Assembly (NCBI RefSeq): GCF_006228325.1
Contig: NZ_CP040231.1
Span: forward strand, 1,065,001 to 1,129,000
DNA: 64,000 nt
Reading direction: 5' to 3'
From: Streptococcus sp. 1643
Lineage (GTDB): Bacteria; Bacillota; Bacilli; Lactobacillales; Streptococcaceae
In this document: positions 36,809-47,331 of the stretch, in pieces
Layout: each line of letters begins with the position of its first letter
How positions within the stretch are numbered: position 1 is the first letter of the stretch
Made by a program: the position numbers and the translations under genes
Notes under the pieces: generated by a model
What the model saw: the letters and a program-made list of their open reading frames with translations, nothing else
Told to the model about the DNA's origin: nothing
Databases searched by the model: none

Positions 36809-38896
36809 TTATTTAATTTTTTCTTCTTCGTAGTCGCCATTACTACATACAACCTGCTTGCCTCCACCACGGACCTTTTTCTCCACAAGGAAGTGTCCGC
36901 ATTTTGGACAGTCACGGCCAATTGGTTTGTCCCAGGAAGTAAACTCACATTCTGGGTAACGATTGCAACCATAGAAGATACGATTGCGCTTGGTTTTGCG
37001 TTCGATGATTTGTCCTTGATGACAGCTTGGACACTCGACTCCAATCTCTTTGACAATCGCTTGTGTGTGACGGCAGTCTGGGAAATTGCTACAAGCATAG
37101 AATTTACCAAAACGACCGAGCTTAATCACCATCGGACTGCCACAAACTTCACAGTCAAATCCAGCTGGCTCATCCTTGATCTGGATTTTTTCCATTTCGG
37201 ATTCAGCCTTGGCTACCTCTTTAGAGAATGGTTTATAAAATTCGTCAATGACACGTTGCCACTGCTCTTTTCCAACTTCGACATCATCCAGTTTTCCTTC
37301 CATCTCAGCTGTGAAGGTCACATTGACAATATCTGGGAAATATTCAACAATGAGTTTATTAACAATTTCACCCAACTCTGTTGGTTCAAAACGTTTTGCT
37401 GCTAGACGAACGTAGTAACGTTTTTGGATGGTTTCAATGGTCGGAGCGTAGGTTGACGGACGTCCAACCCCATTTTCTTCCAAGGTCTTGATAAGAGTCG
37501 CTTCCGAATAGCGAGCTGGTGGTTGGGTGAAATGTTGTTCTGGCTTGCTATTGACCTGCTTGACCACATCTCCTACTGCCATATCTGGCAACATTTTGTT
37601 CTTGTCAGAGTCATTGTAGATAGCAAGATACCCATCAAACTTAACTTGGCTTCCATTCGCTGCAAACTGAACCCCATTTTGAGAAAGCTTAACAGCCATG
37701 GTATCAAAGATAGCAGCTGTCATCTGGCTAGCCACAAAACGGTTCCAGATAAGGGTATAGAGCTTGAGCTGGTCTTTGTCCAAGTACTTAGCGATGCTTT
37801 CTGGTGTGTTAAAGACACTAGATGGGCGAATGGCTTCGTGGGCATCTTGAGCACCTGAGGCATTCTTGACCTTGCTACCATGCTTGGAATACTTACTACC
37901 AAAACGGTCGTTAATGTAGCTTGCGGCTTCATTTTGAGCCACAGGACTAATACGAGTCGAGTCTGTACGCATATAGGTAATCAAACCTTGTACACCTGAT
38001 CCGATATTGATCCCTTCATAGAGCTGTTGGGCTACCATCATAGTCTTTCGAGTACGGAAATTAATTTTGTTAGCCGCATCCATTTGCATAGTTGAAGTAG
38101 TATAAGGTAGGGGCGCATTTCGTTTGCGTTCTTTCTTATCTACCTGGTCTACTGTGAAATCTTTGCTAGTCAAATGGGACAAGACTTCTTTGACTTCTTC
38201 ATTGGTGGTCAATTTCATTTTTTTGCCATTCATACCATAGAAAGAAGCCTGAAATTGTTTGGTTCCCTTCTTAAAGACACCATCAATTGTCCAGTATTCT
38301 TCCGGTTGGAAGGCATTGATTTCATTTTCACGGTCAATGATGAGCTTAAGGGCAACTGACTGCACGCGTCCTGCTGATAAGCCCTTCTTGACCTTTTTCC
38401 ACAAAATAGGCGAAATTGAATACCCGACCAAGCGGTCTAAGACACGACGAGCTTGTTGGGCATCGACCAAGTCCATGTCAATCTTGCGAGGTTCTTTAAA
38501 GGCATTTTTTACTGCGTCCTTGGTGATTTCATTAAAGACTACACGGTTGGCATCATTTTCATCCAAGTTGAGAATGTGAGCCAAATGCCAGGAAATTGCT
38601 TCTCCTTCACGGTCCGGGTCACTCGCCAGAAAGACTTTATTGGCCTTTTTAGCTTCTTTTTTTAAGTCATTGATGAGAGGACCTTTTCCTCGGATATTGA
38701 TATACTGTGGTTCATAGTTATTTTCAATGTCGACTGACATACTGGATTTCTTCAAATCACGGATATGCCCGACACTGGCTAAAACTTTGTAATTTCTGCC
38801 TAGATATTTCTCAATCGTTTTCGCTTTAGCAGGCGACTCCACGATGACTAGATTTTTCTTAACTGTTGATTTTTTCTTCTTTGTTGCCGTAGCCAC
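36809..38896 (-). CDS. topA: DNA topoisomerase I
   Basis: 695 residues. The Toprim motif is [18 protein letters not shown], the acidic metal site is [16 protein letters not shown], and the catalytic tyrosine lies in [13 protein letters not shown]. The C-terminus carries three zinc-ribbon modules ([24 protein letters not shown]); the third has lost part of its ligand set. It relaxes negative supercoils. The start is GTG at 38896 (then [11 protein letters not shown]) with AAGGTG upstream; the upstream ATG at 38914 overlaps that ribosome-binding site. The gene lies directly after dprA, as in pneumococcus. Confidence 0.96.
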   Translation of the reverse strand: MATATKKKKSTVKKNLVIVESPAKAKTIEKYLGRNYKVLASVGHIRDLKKSSMSVDIENNYEPQYINIRGKGPLINDLKKEAKKANKVFLASDPDREGEAISWHLAHILNLDENDANRVVFNEITKDAVKNAFKEPRKIDMDLVDAQQARRVLDRLVGYSISPILWKKVKKGLSAGRVQSVALKLIIDRENEINAFQPEEYWTIDGVFKKGTKQFQASFYGMNGKKMKLTTNEEVKEVLSHLTSKDFTVDQVDKKERKRNAPLPYTTSTMQMDAANKINFRTRKTMMVAQQLYEGINIGSGVQGLITYMRTDSTRISPVAQNEAASYINDRFGSKYSKHGSKVKNASGAQDAHEAIRPSSVFNTPESIAKYLDKDQLKLYTLIWNRFVASQMTAAIFDTMAVKLSQNGVQFAANGSQVKFDGYLAIYNDSDKNKMLPDMAVGDVVKQVNSKPEQHFTQPPARYSEATLIKTLEENGVGRPSTYAPTIETIQKRYYVRLAAKRFEPTELGEIVNKLIVEYFPDIVNVTFTAEMEGKLDDVEVGKEQWQRVIDEFYKPFSKEVAKAESEMEKIQIKDEPAGFDCEVCGSPMVIKLGRFGKFYACSNFPDCRHTQAIVKEIGVECPSCHQGQIIERKTKRNRIFYGCNRYPECEFTSWDKPIGRDCPKCGHFLVEKKVRGGGKQVVCSNGDYEEEKIK

Positions 38897-38931
38897 ACTA
38901 TCACACCTTTTCAAAGTAATAAACTTTATAA

Positions 38932-38960
38932 AGTGTAAACCATTTTTCTATAGCTGTCAA
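38932..38960 (-). promoter_or_regulatory. Promoter of topA
   Basis: TTGACA (38955-38960), 17-bp spacer, TACACT (38932-38937) on the minus strand, 36 bp before the GTG start. Confidence 0.8.
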
Positions 38961-39013
38961 GACCTAAGTCCTATATATAGAAGAAAAGTTTCTCTGAGTG
39001 AACAAATTTCTCC

Positions 39014-39862
39014 TTAAAATTCAAACTCAGCCAGCACATCTTGACCACTGGAAATCAGCTTTGCTCCCTCTTGAATCAGGTGGTGGCAACCATCTGAATG
39101 GCCATCTAAAACGTTTCCCGGAATGGCAAAAACATCACGCCCTTCCTCCATAGCTCGCTCACAGGTGATGAGACTACCAGAACGCATCCTTGCCTCTGCT
39201 ACAATAACGCCACGGCACAGTCCTGCTATGATGCGATTACGAGCTGGAAAGTGAAATTTCAAGGGTTCCTCACCTGGTCCGTATTCGCTAAGTACCAAAT
39301 GGTGATTGCCAATGTGTTCCTGCAAACGTTTATTGGCTCGGGGATAAAAGACATCCAATCCTGTTCCAATGACAGCAATTGTTCTTCCTCCATTCTGGAG
39401 TGCAGCCATATGGGCAGCTGTATCAATCCCTTTGGCTAAACCACTGACCACGATTAACTCGTTTTCCAAACCTTGAATGACTTTCTGAACCGACTTTGCT
39501 CCCTGATTCGAACATGAACGACTCCCTACAAGAGCAACCTTTGGAAATTTCAATAAATCCAGATTCCCTTTGTAAAACAAAAGAGCTGGAGGGTCATAAA
39601 TCTCACTCAGATCCCAAGGATAACAGTCGTCTAGAATCGAGAAGGATGGGAATTTTTGAAACTCCTTCTCCAACTGTGCATCATCTATCTGGAAATAGCG
39701 TTCCATAAAGACAGCAGGATTACGGCACCCCGATAGTTCCGCAATATCACCTAGCAAAAGCTCCTGATCTACAGTCTCATCGTATTCAAGAACTGTTAAA
39801 ATTTGTTGATTGCTCAGCCCAGCTTTTCTCAATTTGTAAATCTCATAGTTTGTGATCTTCAT
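39014..39862 (-). CDS. dprA: DNA processing protein DprA
   Basis: 282 residues from MKITNYEIY. An N-terminal SAM-like extension (about 1-85) precedes a Rossmann-like core with VALVGSRSCSNQGAKS, VSGLAKGIDTAAHMAAL and FPARNRIIAGLCRGV. DprA protects incoming single strands and loads RecA during natural transformation. ATG at 39862 has GGAG six bases upstream; the ORF continues to 39874. A competence sigma-X box (TACGAATA) lies just upstream, so expression should be competence-induced. Confidence 0.97.
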   Translation of the reverse strand: MKITNYEIYKLRKAGLSNQQILTVLEYDETVDQELLLGDIAELSGCRNPAVFMERYFQIDDAQLEKEFQKFPSFSILDDCYPWDLSEIYDPPALLFYKGNLDLLKFPKVALVGSRSCSNQGAKSVQKVIQGLENELIVVSGLAKGIDTAAHMAALQNGGRTIAVIGTGLDVFYPRANKRLQEHIGNHHLVLSEYGPGEEPLKFHFPARNRIIAGLCRGVIVAEARMRSGSLITCERAMEEGRDVFAIPGNVLDGHSDGCHHLIQEGAKLISSGQDVLAEFEF

Positions 39863-39895
39863 ATACAACTCCATTTCTTTTTCTACTCATCTATC

Positions 39896-39903
39896 TATTC
39901 GTA
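39896..39903 (-). promoter_or_regulatory. cin-box (ComX/sigma-X promoter) of dprA
   Basis: TACGAATA on the minus strand, preceded by a T-run, 33 bp before the dprA start. It is the exact streptococcal competence-box consensus. Confidence 0.9.
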
Positions 39904-39911
39904 AAAAAAAT

Positions 39912-39938
39912 AAAAAGAAGACCAAGGATCTTCTTTTT
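39912..39938. terminator. Terminator between the lipoprotein gene and dprA
   Basis: AAAAAGAAGA/TCTTCTTTTT stem with a seven-base loop, 5 bp past the lipoprotein stop; T-runs on both strands. Confidence 0.8.
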
Positions 39939-39943
39939 TTCAT

Positions 39944-40567
39944 TTATTCAGATTTAGTAGTTGACCAGCTACTTTCAACCATCGGTAAGATTGTTTTTAA
40001 AATTTCCCCATCCCCTTCAAGTGAAACATAGCGGATTTTACCATCATTTGATCGGAAAACCCAGGTAACGAGGTATTTCCCTGATTTAGCAATTGCATTG
40101 ACAACATAGGCTTCATAGCCTCCAATGGTCGATTTGGAGCCCCAAACCTTACTGAAATCAGAGCTTTGTTCTTTGGAAGTTAAAATACTAGATGAGACAG
40201 TCACAACATCCAGTTTAGCATATTCTTCTTCGCTGATATTGAACTGCTCAGCCTTGAAGGTATTCAGCGTAACAATGTTGATATCTGTTCCATCACTATA
40301 CTGTACATCATTTCCACCTTCTACTTCATGGAATCGAACCCATGATTTGGGTACCTTGACAAATCCATATTCATTCGAACCGATGATTTGCGTCTCTTCC
40401 TTTTTCGCTTCAGAAACAGCAGAACTAGTGCTACTCGTTTCCTGACTGCTTGAAGACCTAACAACCGCAGTCGAACTTTCTTCGGTTGCTGTTTGCGAAT
40501 TATTGGAGCATGAAGTTAGAAAAACACTAGCAGTAACTACAGTACCTAAAATTAATAATTTTTTCAT
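39944..40567 (-). CDS. Putative lipoprotein of unknown function
   Basis: 207 residues. A type II signal peptide MKKLLILGTVVTASVFLTSC has the lipobox LTSC with the acylated Cys at residue 20, followed by a Ser/Thr/Glu-rich linker (about 21-58) and a globular part. Likely anchored outside the cytoplasmic membrane. NEYGFVKVPKSWVRF and the later GYEAYVVNA recall lipoproteins with a PsbP/MOG1-like fold, but I do not recognise a named family. Start at 40567 follows GGTGGTAGG. Confidence 0.8.
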   Translation of the reverse strand: MKKLLILGTVVTASVFLTSCSNNSQTATEESSTAVVRSSSSQETSSTSSAVSEAKKEETQIIGSNEYGFVKVPKSWVRFHEVEGGNDVQYSDGTDINIVTLNTFKAEQFNISEEEYAKLDVVTVSSSILTSKEQSSDFSKVWGSKSTIGGYEAYVVNAIAKSGKYLVTWVFRSNDGKIRYVSLEGDGEILKTILPMVESSWSTTKSE

Positions 40568-40670
40568 CCTACCACCTTTCAATCTGCATTATAAGAAAAA
40601 TATGGACTTCTGTCAAATTCTAACCTGATCTATTCTGTTAGCTTCCGATTTTATAGCTCACATTTAAAGC

Positions 40671-40701
40671 AAAAACTCTTGAAAAATCTTCAAGAGTTTT
40701 T
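40671..40701. terminator. Terminator after lepA
   Basis: Perfect 13-bp stem AAAAACTCTTGAA/TTCAAGAGTTTTT with a five-base loop and T-runs on both strands, 9 bp past the lepA stop. Confidence 0.9.
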
Positions 40702-40709
40702 TTTTATTT

Positions 40710-42533
40710 CTATTCTTCATCCATGCTCAAGACGCTAAGGAAGGCTTCTTGTGGGACTTCTACTGATCCGATAGCTTTCATGCGTTTCTTACCAGCTTTT
40801 TGTTTTTCAAGGAGTTTGCGTTTACGAGAAACGTCACCACCATAACACTTGGCAAGTACGTTCTTACGAAGGGCCTTGATATCCGTTCGAGCCACGATCT
40901 TGTGCCCAATAGCTGCTTGAATCGGCACCTCAAATTGTTGACGAGGGATGATTTTCTTGAGCTTATCAACGATGAGTTTCCCACGTTCGTAGGCAAAATC
41001 CTTGTGAACGATAAAGCTGAGTGCATCGACCTTATCACCATTGAGAAGGATATCCATTTTGACCAGCTTAGACGGACGATACTCTGACAATTCGTAGTCA
41101 AAACTTGCATAACCACGCGTCGAAGACTTGAGCTTATCAAAAAAGTCAAAGACGATTTCAGCAAGCGGAATTTGATAAATAACATTGACACGATTGTCAT
41201 CAATATAGTCCATGGTCACAAAGTCACCACGCTTACGTTGAGCCAATTCCATTACTGCACCAACAAACTCCTGTGGTACCATGATTTGCGCCTTAACATA
41301 AGGCTCTTCAATAGTCGCGATTTTAGTCGGATCAGGAAACTCAGACGGGTTAGACACATCCATTGACTCACCGTCAGTCAGATTAACCTTATAGATAACA
41401 GACGGAGCTGTCATGATAAGGTCAATGTTGAACTCACGCTCCAAACGCTCTTGAATAACATCCATATGGAGAAGTCCAAGGAATCCACAACGGAAACCAA
41501 ATCCAAGAGCCTGAGATGTTTCTGGTTCAAACTGCAGGCTGGCATCGTTGAGCTGCAATTTTTCAAGGGCTTCACGAAGGTCATTGTACTTGTTTGACTC
41601 AATTGGATAAAGACCTGCAAAGACCATAGGGTTCATTTGCTTGTAGCCATCTAGTGGTTCTGCTGCAGGATTGCTTGCTAGGGTCACTGTATCACCCACA
41701 CGAGTGTCTTGAACCGTCTTGATGGAAGCTGCAATATAACCAACGTCACCTGTCGCTAGGAAATCGCGCCCGACTGCTTTCGGTGTAAAAATACCAACTT
41801 CCGTCACATCAAAGGTCTTTCCATTGCTCATGAGCTGAATCTTATCGCCAGGTTTGACCACTCCGTCCATAACACGCACTTGGAGAATAACCCCGCGATA
41901 AGCATCGTAAACGGAATCGAAAATCAAAGCTTTTAATGGAGCTGAAACATCACCAGTTGGAGCTGGCACTTTTTCAACAATCTGCTCAAGAATTTCTTCA
42001 ATACCAATACCAGCTTTGGCTGAAGCTAAGACCGCTTCGCTGGCATCCAGTCCGATGACATCCTCAATCTCTGTACGTACACGCTCTGGATCAGCTGCTG
42101 GTAGGTCAATTTTGTTAATGACGGGCAGAATTTCCAAATCATTGTCCAAGGCTAGATAAACGTTGGCAAGTGTTTGAGCTTCAATCCCTTGGGCCGCATC
42201 AACCACCAAAATCGCTCCTTCACAGGCAGCTAGCGAACGCGACACTTCATAGGTAAAGTCCACGTGCCCAGGTGTGTCAATCAAGTGGAAAATATAAGTT
42301 TCCCCATCTTTTGCAGTGTAATTGAGCTCAATGGCATTGAGTTTGATGGTAATCCCACGTTCACGCTCAAGATCCATACTATCCAAAAGCTGGGCTTGCA
42401 TTTCACGACTAGAAACGGTCTCCGTCTTTTCCAAAATGCGGTCTGCTAGGGTTGATTTCCCATGGTCAATATGGGCGATAATAGAGAAGTTTCGAATCTT
42501 CTCCTGTCGTTTCTTCAATTCTTCTAAGTTCAT
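40710..42533 (-). CDS. lepA: Elongation factor 4 (LepA)
   Basis: 607 residues. The GTPase motifs are [22 protein letters not shown] and [11 protein letters not shown]. Domains II, III and V follow, and the LepA-specific C-terminal domain ends with [20 protein letters not shown]. It acts on stalled or mistranslocated ribosomes. It has its own promoter and terminator. Confidence 0.97.
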   Translation of the reverse strand: MNLEELKKRQEKIRNFSIIAHIDHGKSTLADRILEKTETVSSREMQAQLLDSMDLERERGITIKLNAIELNYTAKDGETYIFHLIDTPGHVDFTYEVSRSLAACEGAILVVDAAQGIEAQTLANVYLALDNDLEILPVINKIDLPAADPERVRTEIEDVIGLDASEAVLASAKAGIGIEEILEQIVEKVPAPTGDVSAPLKALIFDSVYDAYRGVILQVRVMDGVVKPGDKIQLMSNGKTFDVTEVGIFTPKAVGRDFLATGDVGYIAASIKTVQDTRVGDTVTLASNPAAEPLDGYKQMNPMVFAGLYPIESNKYNDLREALEKLQLNDASLQFEPETSQALGFGFRCGFLGLLHMDVIQERLEREFNIDLIMTAPSVIYKVNLTDGESMDVSNPSEFPDPTKIATIEEPYVKAQIMVPQEFVGAVMELAQRKRGDFVTMDYIDDNRVNVIYQIPLAEIVFDFFDKLKSSTRGYASFDYELSEYRPSKLVKMDILLNGDKVDALSFIVHKDFAYERGKLIVDKLKKIIPRQQFEVPIQAAIGHKIVARTDIKALRKNVLAKCYGGDVSRKRKLLEKQKAGKKRMKAIGSVEVPQEAFLSVLSMDEE

Positions 42534-42561
42534 GATGCTCTTCCTTTCAGGGTATCTATTA

Positions 42562-42590
42562 ATTATAAATTGTTTTTAACATTTTGACAA
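42562..42590 (-). promoter_or_regulatory. Promoter of lepA
   Basis: TTGTCA (42585-42590), 17-bp spacer, TATAAT (42562-42567) on the minus strand, 28 bp before the ATG. Confidence 0.8.
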
Positions 42591-42611
42591 GACCATACCC
42601 TGCTAGGAGTA

Positions 42612-43340
42612 CTAATCTTCGGCAATAAAACCATCATTTTCGATAAAGTGGTGTTCAGTCATTCCTTTGTCTGTAAAGACGATTCCATGAAGGACACCGC
42701 CATAGACAGCTCCTCCATCCATGCCAATCTTGCCATCTTCTGTCATCCAAAGCTCAGCAGTACCTCGGTCTTGCTTCAGCAAACCATAAACCGGTGTATG
42801 CCCAAATACAATAGTTTTTCCAGTATGATTTTCAGCTTCGTGGAATGGCTTTCTGAGCCAGACTTTTTTATAATCTGTAGTTTCATGCCAATCATCCAAG
42901 GTCAAGTCAATACCCGCATGAACAAAGATATACTTGTCTGTCTCTACTACAAATGGCATTTGACGAATAAATTCGATCAAGTCTGCCGCTTCAGTCGCAA
43001 CACGCTTGGCATCTTCTACGCCATCAACTGGTGCATCCAAGGGACGACCTAAAATTGAGTTAATCGTTGTATCTCCACCATTGCGACGATAATGGTCATA
43101 GCTTTCTTCTGGGTCATCGAGCCAAGTCAGAAACATATACTCGTGGTTTCCTGATAGACAGATAGCCCCTTGATTGTCGACCAAGTCTTTGACCATTTCT
43201 AGAACACGTCGACTGTCTTCACCACGGTCAATCAAATCCCCTAGAAAGAGCAACTGGGTGTGACCATCCCATGTTTTGAGCAGATCTTCTAGCATACCTG
43301 CTTTCCCGTGAACATCTCCAATTACATAATAGTCTGTCAT
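42612..43340 (-). CDS. Metallophosphoesterase (serine/threonine phosphatase-like)
   Basis: 242 residues. The calcineurin-like motif series is complete: IGDVHGKAGMLEDLL, FLGDLIDRGEDSRRV, LSGNHEYMFL, HAGIDLTL and FGHTPVYG. It is probably a cytoplasmic phosphatase of the PrpA/PrpE or ApaH-like group; the substrate cannot be assigned. It starts at the base after the recN stop and ends the xseA-to-recN run. Confidence 0.92.
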   Translation of the reverse strand: MTDYYVIGDVHGKAGMLEDLLKTWDGHTQLLFLGDLIDRGEDSRRVLEMVKDLVDNQGAICLSGNHEYMFLTWLDDPEESYDHYRRNGGDTTINSILGRPLDAPVDGVEDAKRVATEAADLIEFIRQMPFVVETDKYIFVHAGIDLTLDDWHETTDYKKVWLRKPFHEAENHTGKTIVFGHTPVYGLLKQDRGTAELWMTEDGKIGMDGGAVYGGVLHGIVFTDKGMTEHHFIENDGFIAED

Positions 43341-45008
43341 TTATTTCATCCTCGTTTGCAATAATTCTCTAGCTTGGGTAAGGGCAGCCTCTGTTACATT
43401 TTCCCCAGCCAACATTTTAGCTACTTCCTCTACTCGCTCTTCTAAAGTCAAAAGGCGAACCGTCGACACCGTTGAGCGCTCATCGCTAATCTTCTCAATA
43501 AAGAATTGATAATCCGCGATGGCAATCACTTGTGGTAGGTGAGAAATAGCTAAAACCTGACCATGCTGACCAATCTTATGAATCTTTTGAGCAATGGCTT
43601 GGGCTACACGACCTGAAACTCCCGTATCCACCTCATCAAAGACAATACTGGTCTTCCCTTCCTTACGAGAAAAGGCTGACTTGATAGCCAACATAAGACG
43701 AGATAATTCCCCACCGGACGCAACTTTGACCAAAGGCTTAAAGTCCTCACCTGGGTTGGTGGAAATGTAAAATTCAACTGTTTCATTCCCCTCACGATTA
43801 AATTTGCCCTTACTAAAGCGAACTTGAAATTGAGCCTTCTCCATATAGAGATCTTGCAGTTCTTGTTTTATCTCTGCTTCTAACTGCTGGGCCAAGTCAT
43901 GGCGAGCTGAAGCTAGCTGATTTGCCAACGCAACAAGATTGACTTCCAATTTCTTAAGCTCTGCTTCCATGTCTTCGGAGGAAAGGTTATTTCCTGTCAA
44001 GAGATTGTACTCATCCGTAATCTTAGCAAAATAAAGCAGGACATCATCCACAGTTCCACCGTACTTACGGGAAATAGTATTCAGAAGATCTAGGCGATTC
44101 TCAACCTGCATGAGTCGATTGCCATCAAAATCTAGATCTTCAATAATATCTTCCAAACGCTTTGTAATATCTTCTAAAACATAGTAGGTCTCTGACAGAG
44201 AACTTGAAATTTCACGGTATTCAGGGTCGTATTCTTCAACACTTTCCATGTCATTCATGGCCGAACGCACATTGGCAAGACTGGAGAATTCCTCATTGTC
44301 TAACATGCTATAGGCATTGGTTAGCGTATCCGCAATATTTTTATGATTGAGAAGCTTATCTCGTTCTTGGTTGAGAGTCAAGTCTTCACCAGCCTGCAAG
44401 TTTGCAGCCTCAATCTCTGCCATTTGAAATTCCAACATCTCAATACGAGCCTTGTGTTCCTGTTGATTTTTCTTGACTTCCAAAACCTGCTTACGCATTT
44501 TGCGATAGGCATCAAAGCTCGTTTGATAGGTCTCCTTCAAGTCCAAGAAAGCAGCATCACCAAACTCATCCAACATCTGGATGTGCAGTTGAGGACGCAT
44601 TAACTCCTCTTGGTCATGCTGACCATGGATATCCACAAGGTGTTGCCCAATAGCACGCAAAACAGAAAGATTGACCATCTGGCCATTCACGCGACTAACA
44701 CTACGACCATTTTGCAAAATTTCACGCCGGATGATAATTTCATCACCCATTTCCAAACCTTGATCTTCAAAAAGTTCCTGTAAAAGGCGACTATTTTCAA
44801 CCGAGAAAAGCCCCTCAATCTCTGCCTTTGGCGCACCTTGACGAATAACGTCTGTTGTTGCACGAGCCCCCAACATGAGATTCATAGCGTCGATAATGAT
44901 AGACTTTCCAGCACCCGTTTCCCCGGTCAAAACAGTCATACCCTTTTCAAAATTGAGCGAAATCGCCTCAATAATGGCAAAGTTTTTTATCGAAATTTCA
45001 AGTAACAT
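43341..45008 (-). CDS. recN: DNA repair protein RecN
   Basis: 555 residues, SMC-like. Walker A is GETGAGKSIIIDAM (about 28), there is a central coiled coil (about 150-390), and the C-terminal ABC half has KVASGGELSRLMLAIKSAFS and SIVFDEVDTGVSG. It holds broken ends together in double-strand break repair. It follows argR by 6 bp, the conserved order in streptococci. Confidence 0.97.
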   Translation of the reverse strand: MLLEISIKNFAIIEAISLNFEKGMTVLTGETGAGKSIIIDAMNLMLGARATTDVIRQGAPKAEIEGLFSVENSRLLQELFEDQGLEMGDEIIIRREILQNGRSVSRVNGQMVNLSVLRAIGQHLVDIHGQHDQEELMRPQLHIQMLDEFGDAAFLDLKETYQTSFDAYRKMRKQVLEVKKNQQEHKARIEMLEFQMAEIEAANLQAGEDLTLNQERDKLLNHKNIADTLTNAYSMLDNEEFSSLANVRSAMNDMESVEEYDPEYREISSSLSETYYVLEDITKRLEDIIEDLDFDGNRLMQVENRLDLLNTISRKYGGTVDDVLLYFAKITDEYNLLTGNNLSSEDMEAELKKLEVNLVALANQLASARHDLAQQLEAEIKQELQDLYMEKAQFQVRFSKGKFNREGNETVEFYISTNPGEDFKPLVKVASGGELSRLMLAIKSAFSRKEGKTSIVFDEVDTGVSGRVAQAIAQKIHKIGQHGQVLAISHLPQVIAIADYQFFIEKISDERSTVSTVRLLTLEERVEEVAKMLAGENVTEAALTQARELLQTRMK

Positions 45009-45014
45009 ACTGAC

Positions 45015-45446
45015 CTACCATTTTTTGACTTGTTCAACAATTTCTTCAGCTGCCTCTGCTGTTCTAGCTACAATTAAGATAGAATCATCATCAGCTAGAC
45101 AGCTAAAAATCTGTTCAGAAAATGCTTCAACCAACTGACTCTTCACAAAAATAGTATTTCCAGGAATGACAGCAAGGTTGATCATATTTCCCATTAACTC
45201 AGAACTCACAATATTGTCCTCAGCCAACTGCAAACTTTTGACGATTGATTTTGGCAACTCATAGATATAGGTGTTGTTCTTCAAAGGAATTTTAACAATC
45301 CCAAGCTCCTTGATGTCTCTTGAGACAGTGGCTTGCGTAGCAGAAATACCTGCTTCCTTCAAATGCTCAACGATTTCTTCCTGAGTCCCGATCTGATAAT
45401 CCGTAACAAATCTTCTAATTTTTTCAAGTCTCTCTTTTTTATTCAT
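45015..45446 (-). CDS. argR: ArgR-family transcriptional regulator
   Basis: 143 residues. The N-terminal winged helix has the ArgR recognition segment ISATQATVSRDIKELGI (about 32-48). The C-terminal oligomerisation and arginine-binding domain has VIPGNTIFVKSQLVEAF and FSCLADDDSILIVAR. Streptococci carry several ArgR paralogues; this one lies in the recN-tlyA neighbourhood, so its targets may go beyond arginine genes. It overlaps tlyA by 8 bp. Confidence 0.92.
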   Translation of the reverse strand: MNKKERLEKIRRFVTDYQIGTQEEIVEHLKEAGISATQATVSRDIKELGIVKIPLKNNTYIYELPKSIVKSLQLAEDNIVSSELMGNMINLAVIPGNTIFVKSQLVEAFSEQIFSCLADDDSILIVARTAEAAEEIVEQVKKW

Positions 45447-46254
45447 CTTTAAATTCTCTATGTGCTCTCTCTACAACTTTTTCTATTTCAGGAGCAACTT
45501 GGTTACTTGCTCCCTCTTCCTTTTTCAAATATGCCAGAAATTCGATGTTTCCATGTCCACCTTGGATTGGTGAATAGTCTAATCCAAGAACTGAAAAACC
45601 TTGTTCAACTGCCATAGCAGTGAAAGATTCAAGGACAGTTTGATGAACCTTGGCATCTCGAATGATTCCATTTTTCCCAATCTGCTCACGACCTGCTTCA
45701 AACTGGGGTTTGACAAGTGCCACCACCTGACCTTGATCAGCCAAGACACGATGCAAAGCAGGCAAAATCAGACTGAGGGAAATGAAACTCACATCAATAC
45801 TGGCAAAGCTTGGTTCCTGCTCAAAATCAGTCTTTTCAGCATAACGAAAATTAAACTGCTCCATGCTGATAACCCGAGGGTCTTGACGTAATTTCCAAGC
45901 CAACTGATTGGTGCCAACATCAACTGCAAAGACCAACTCAGCACCATTTTGCAACATGACATCAGTAAATCCTCCAGTGGAAGCCCCAATATCAATCGTG
46001 GTTGCTCCCTCCACTGACAAATCAAAGACCTGCAAGGCCTTCTCTAGTTTTAGACCACCTCGACTGACATACTTGAGTTTTTCACCCTTGAGTTTTAGCT
46101 CAGTGTCATCTGGGATTTTCTCTCCTGGTTTGTCAAAGCGTTCTCCATTAAGGACTGCTACGACTAGACCTGCCATTACACCGCGCTTGGCCTGTTCTCG
46201 CGTTTCAAACAAGCCCTGTTTATAAGCTAGTACATCCACTCTTTCCTTAGCCAT
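45439..46254 (-). CDS. tlyA: TlyA family RNA methyltransferase
   Basis: 271 residues. The N-terminal S4 RNA-binding domain (ERVDVLAYKQGLFETREQAK, then YVSRGGLKLEKAL) is followed by a FtsJ-like methyltransferase with the SAM loop IDIGASTGGFTDVMLQNGA. Often annotated as hemolysin A, but the family methylates rRNA 2'-hydroxyls in mycobacteria. It overlaps ispA by 8 bp. Confidence 0.94.
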   Translation of the reverse strand: MAKERVDVLAYKQGLFETREQAKRGVMAGLVVAVLNGERFDKPGEKIPDDTELKLKGEKLKYVSRGGLKLEKALQVFDLSVEGATTIDIGASTGGFTDVMLQNGAELVFAVDVGTNQLAWKLRQDPRVISMEQFNFRYAEKTDFEQEPSFASIDVSFISLSLILPALHRVLADQGQVVALVKPQFEAGREQIGKNGIIRDAKVHQTVLESFTAMAVEQGFSVLGLDYSPIQGGHGNIEFLAYLKKEEGASNQVAPEIEKVVERAHREFKDE

Positions 46255-47122
46255 TGATTCTCAAACTTTCTACTACTTTCACAATCGGCTCTGTTTCAAA
46301 GCTGACTTGCTGGGCAATTTCTTCTAACTTGGCATTAGCTTGATCCAAGGTTTGGTTACAAAAGGCAATGGCATCCTCCAAACCCAGCAAGGCTGGATAG
46401 GTTGATTTTTCAGCCTGCAAATCCTTTTGTGGAGTCTTGCCGATTTCCTCAAAACTAGCTGTTACATCCAGCACATCATCTCTGACTTGAAAGGCCAGCC
46501 CAATCAATTCACCCACAGTTTTCAATTTTGCTTGGATTTCTGGTTCCAATTCCGCAATGATAGCAGCTGCTTGGAAAGGATAAGCTAGTAATTTTCCAGT
46601 CTTATTGGCATGAATGGTCTGAAGTTCTTCCAAGGATAAATGCTGGTGTTCGCCTTCCATATCTAAAACCTGCCCTGCCACCATACCTAGACTCCCTGAA
46701 GCAAGGGATAAATTGGCAATCAAATCCACCTTGATCTGACTTGGTAAATCTGCCTGCGCTATCAAGGCATAGGGATCTAGGAACAAGGCGTCTCCTGCCA
46801 ATATTGCCATAGCTTCGCCAAATTTCTTATGATTGGTTAAACGCCCCCGACGATAATCGTCATCATCCATGGCAGGAAGATCATCATGAATCAAGCTTCC
46901 TGTATGAATCATTTCCAAAGCCGCAGCCACCTGCGCGTGAGCTGGTTGGATAACCACTCTCAGGGATTCCAAAACTTCTAACAAGAGAAAAGGCCGAATA
47001 CGCTTGCCACCAGCATGAATGGAATAGAGAACAGACTCTCGCAAACTAGAGGCAAACTGCTGGTCTCCATAAAAATCTTCCAAGGCAGACTCGACAAGAG
47101 ATAATTTTTCTTGCTTCTTCAT
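46247..47122 (-). CDS. ispA: Polyprenyl (farnesyl/geranylgeranyl) diphosphate synthase
   Basis: 291 residues. The first aspartate-rich motif is [16 protein letters not shown], and the second is [31 protein letters not shown] near residue 37 binds diphosphate. It makes the isoprenoid chain precursor used for undecaprenyl phosphate. It lies directly after xseB (ATGA overlap), the usual bacterial order. Confidence 0.95.
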   Translation of the reverse strand: MKKQEKLSLVESALEDFYGDQQFASSLRESVLYSIHAGGKRIRPFLLLEVLESLRVVIQPAHAQVAAALEMIHTGSLIHDDLPAMDDDDYRRGRLTNHKKFGEAMAILAGDALFLDPYALIAQADLPSQIKVDLIANLSLASGSLGMVAGQVLDMEGEHQHLSLEELQTIHANKTGKLLAYPFQAAAIIAELEPEIQAKLKTVGELIGLAFQVRDDVLDVTASFEEIGKTPQKDLQAEKSTYPALLGLEDAIAFCNQTLDQANAKLEEIAQQVSFETEPIVKVVESLRING

Positions 47123-47331
47123 TCAAAATCACTTTCTGTTCCGTCTTCTTGCATGACCTTAACCAAGGTCTTTTCAGCCTTGTCCAGCGTCGTTTGGAGC
47201 TCTTTTGACAAGACCATGCCCTTTTGAAAGGCCGCAATTGCATCTTCTAAAGCAATTTCACCATTTTCCAAACTTTGGACAATGGTCTCCAGTTCTGCTA
47301 GATTTTCCTCAAATTTCTTTTGTTTTGACAT
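47119..47331 (-). CDS. xseB: Exodeoxyribonuclease VII small subunit
   Basis: 70 residues, helical, with the family core [20 protein letters not shown] and [12 protein letters not shown]. It coats the long helices of XseA to form ExoVII. It overlaps xseA by 23 bp and ispA by 4 bp, so expression is coupled. Confidence 0.95.
   Translation of the reverse strand: MSKQKKFEENLAELETIVQSLENGEIALEDAIAAFQKGMVLSKELQTTLDKAEKTLVKVMQEDGTESDFE

Noticed and set aside
36893..37405. 170-codon plus-strand ORF opposite topA
   Set aside because: Antisense to the zinc-ribbon part of topA; no start signals.
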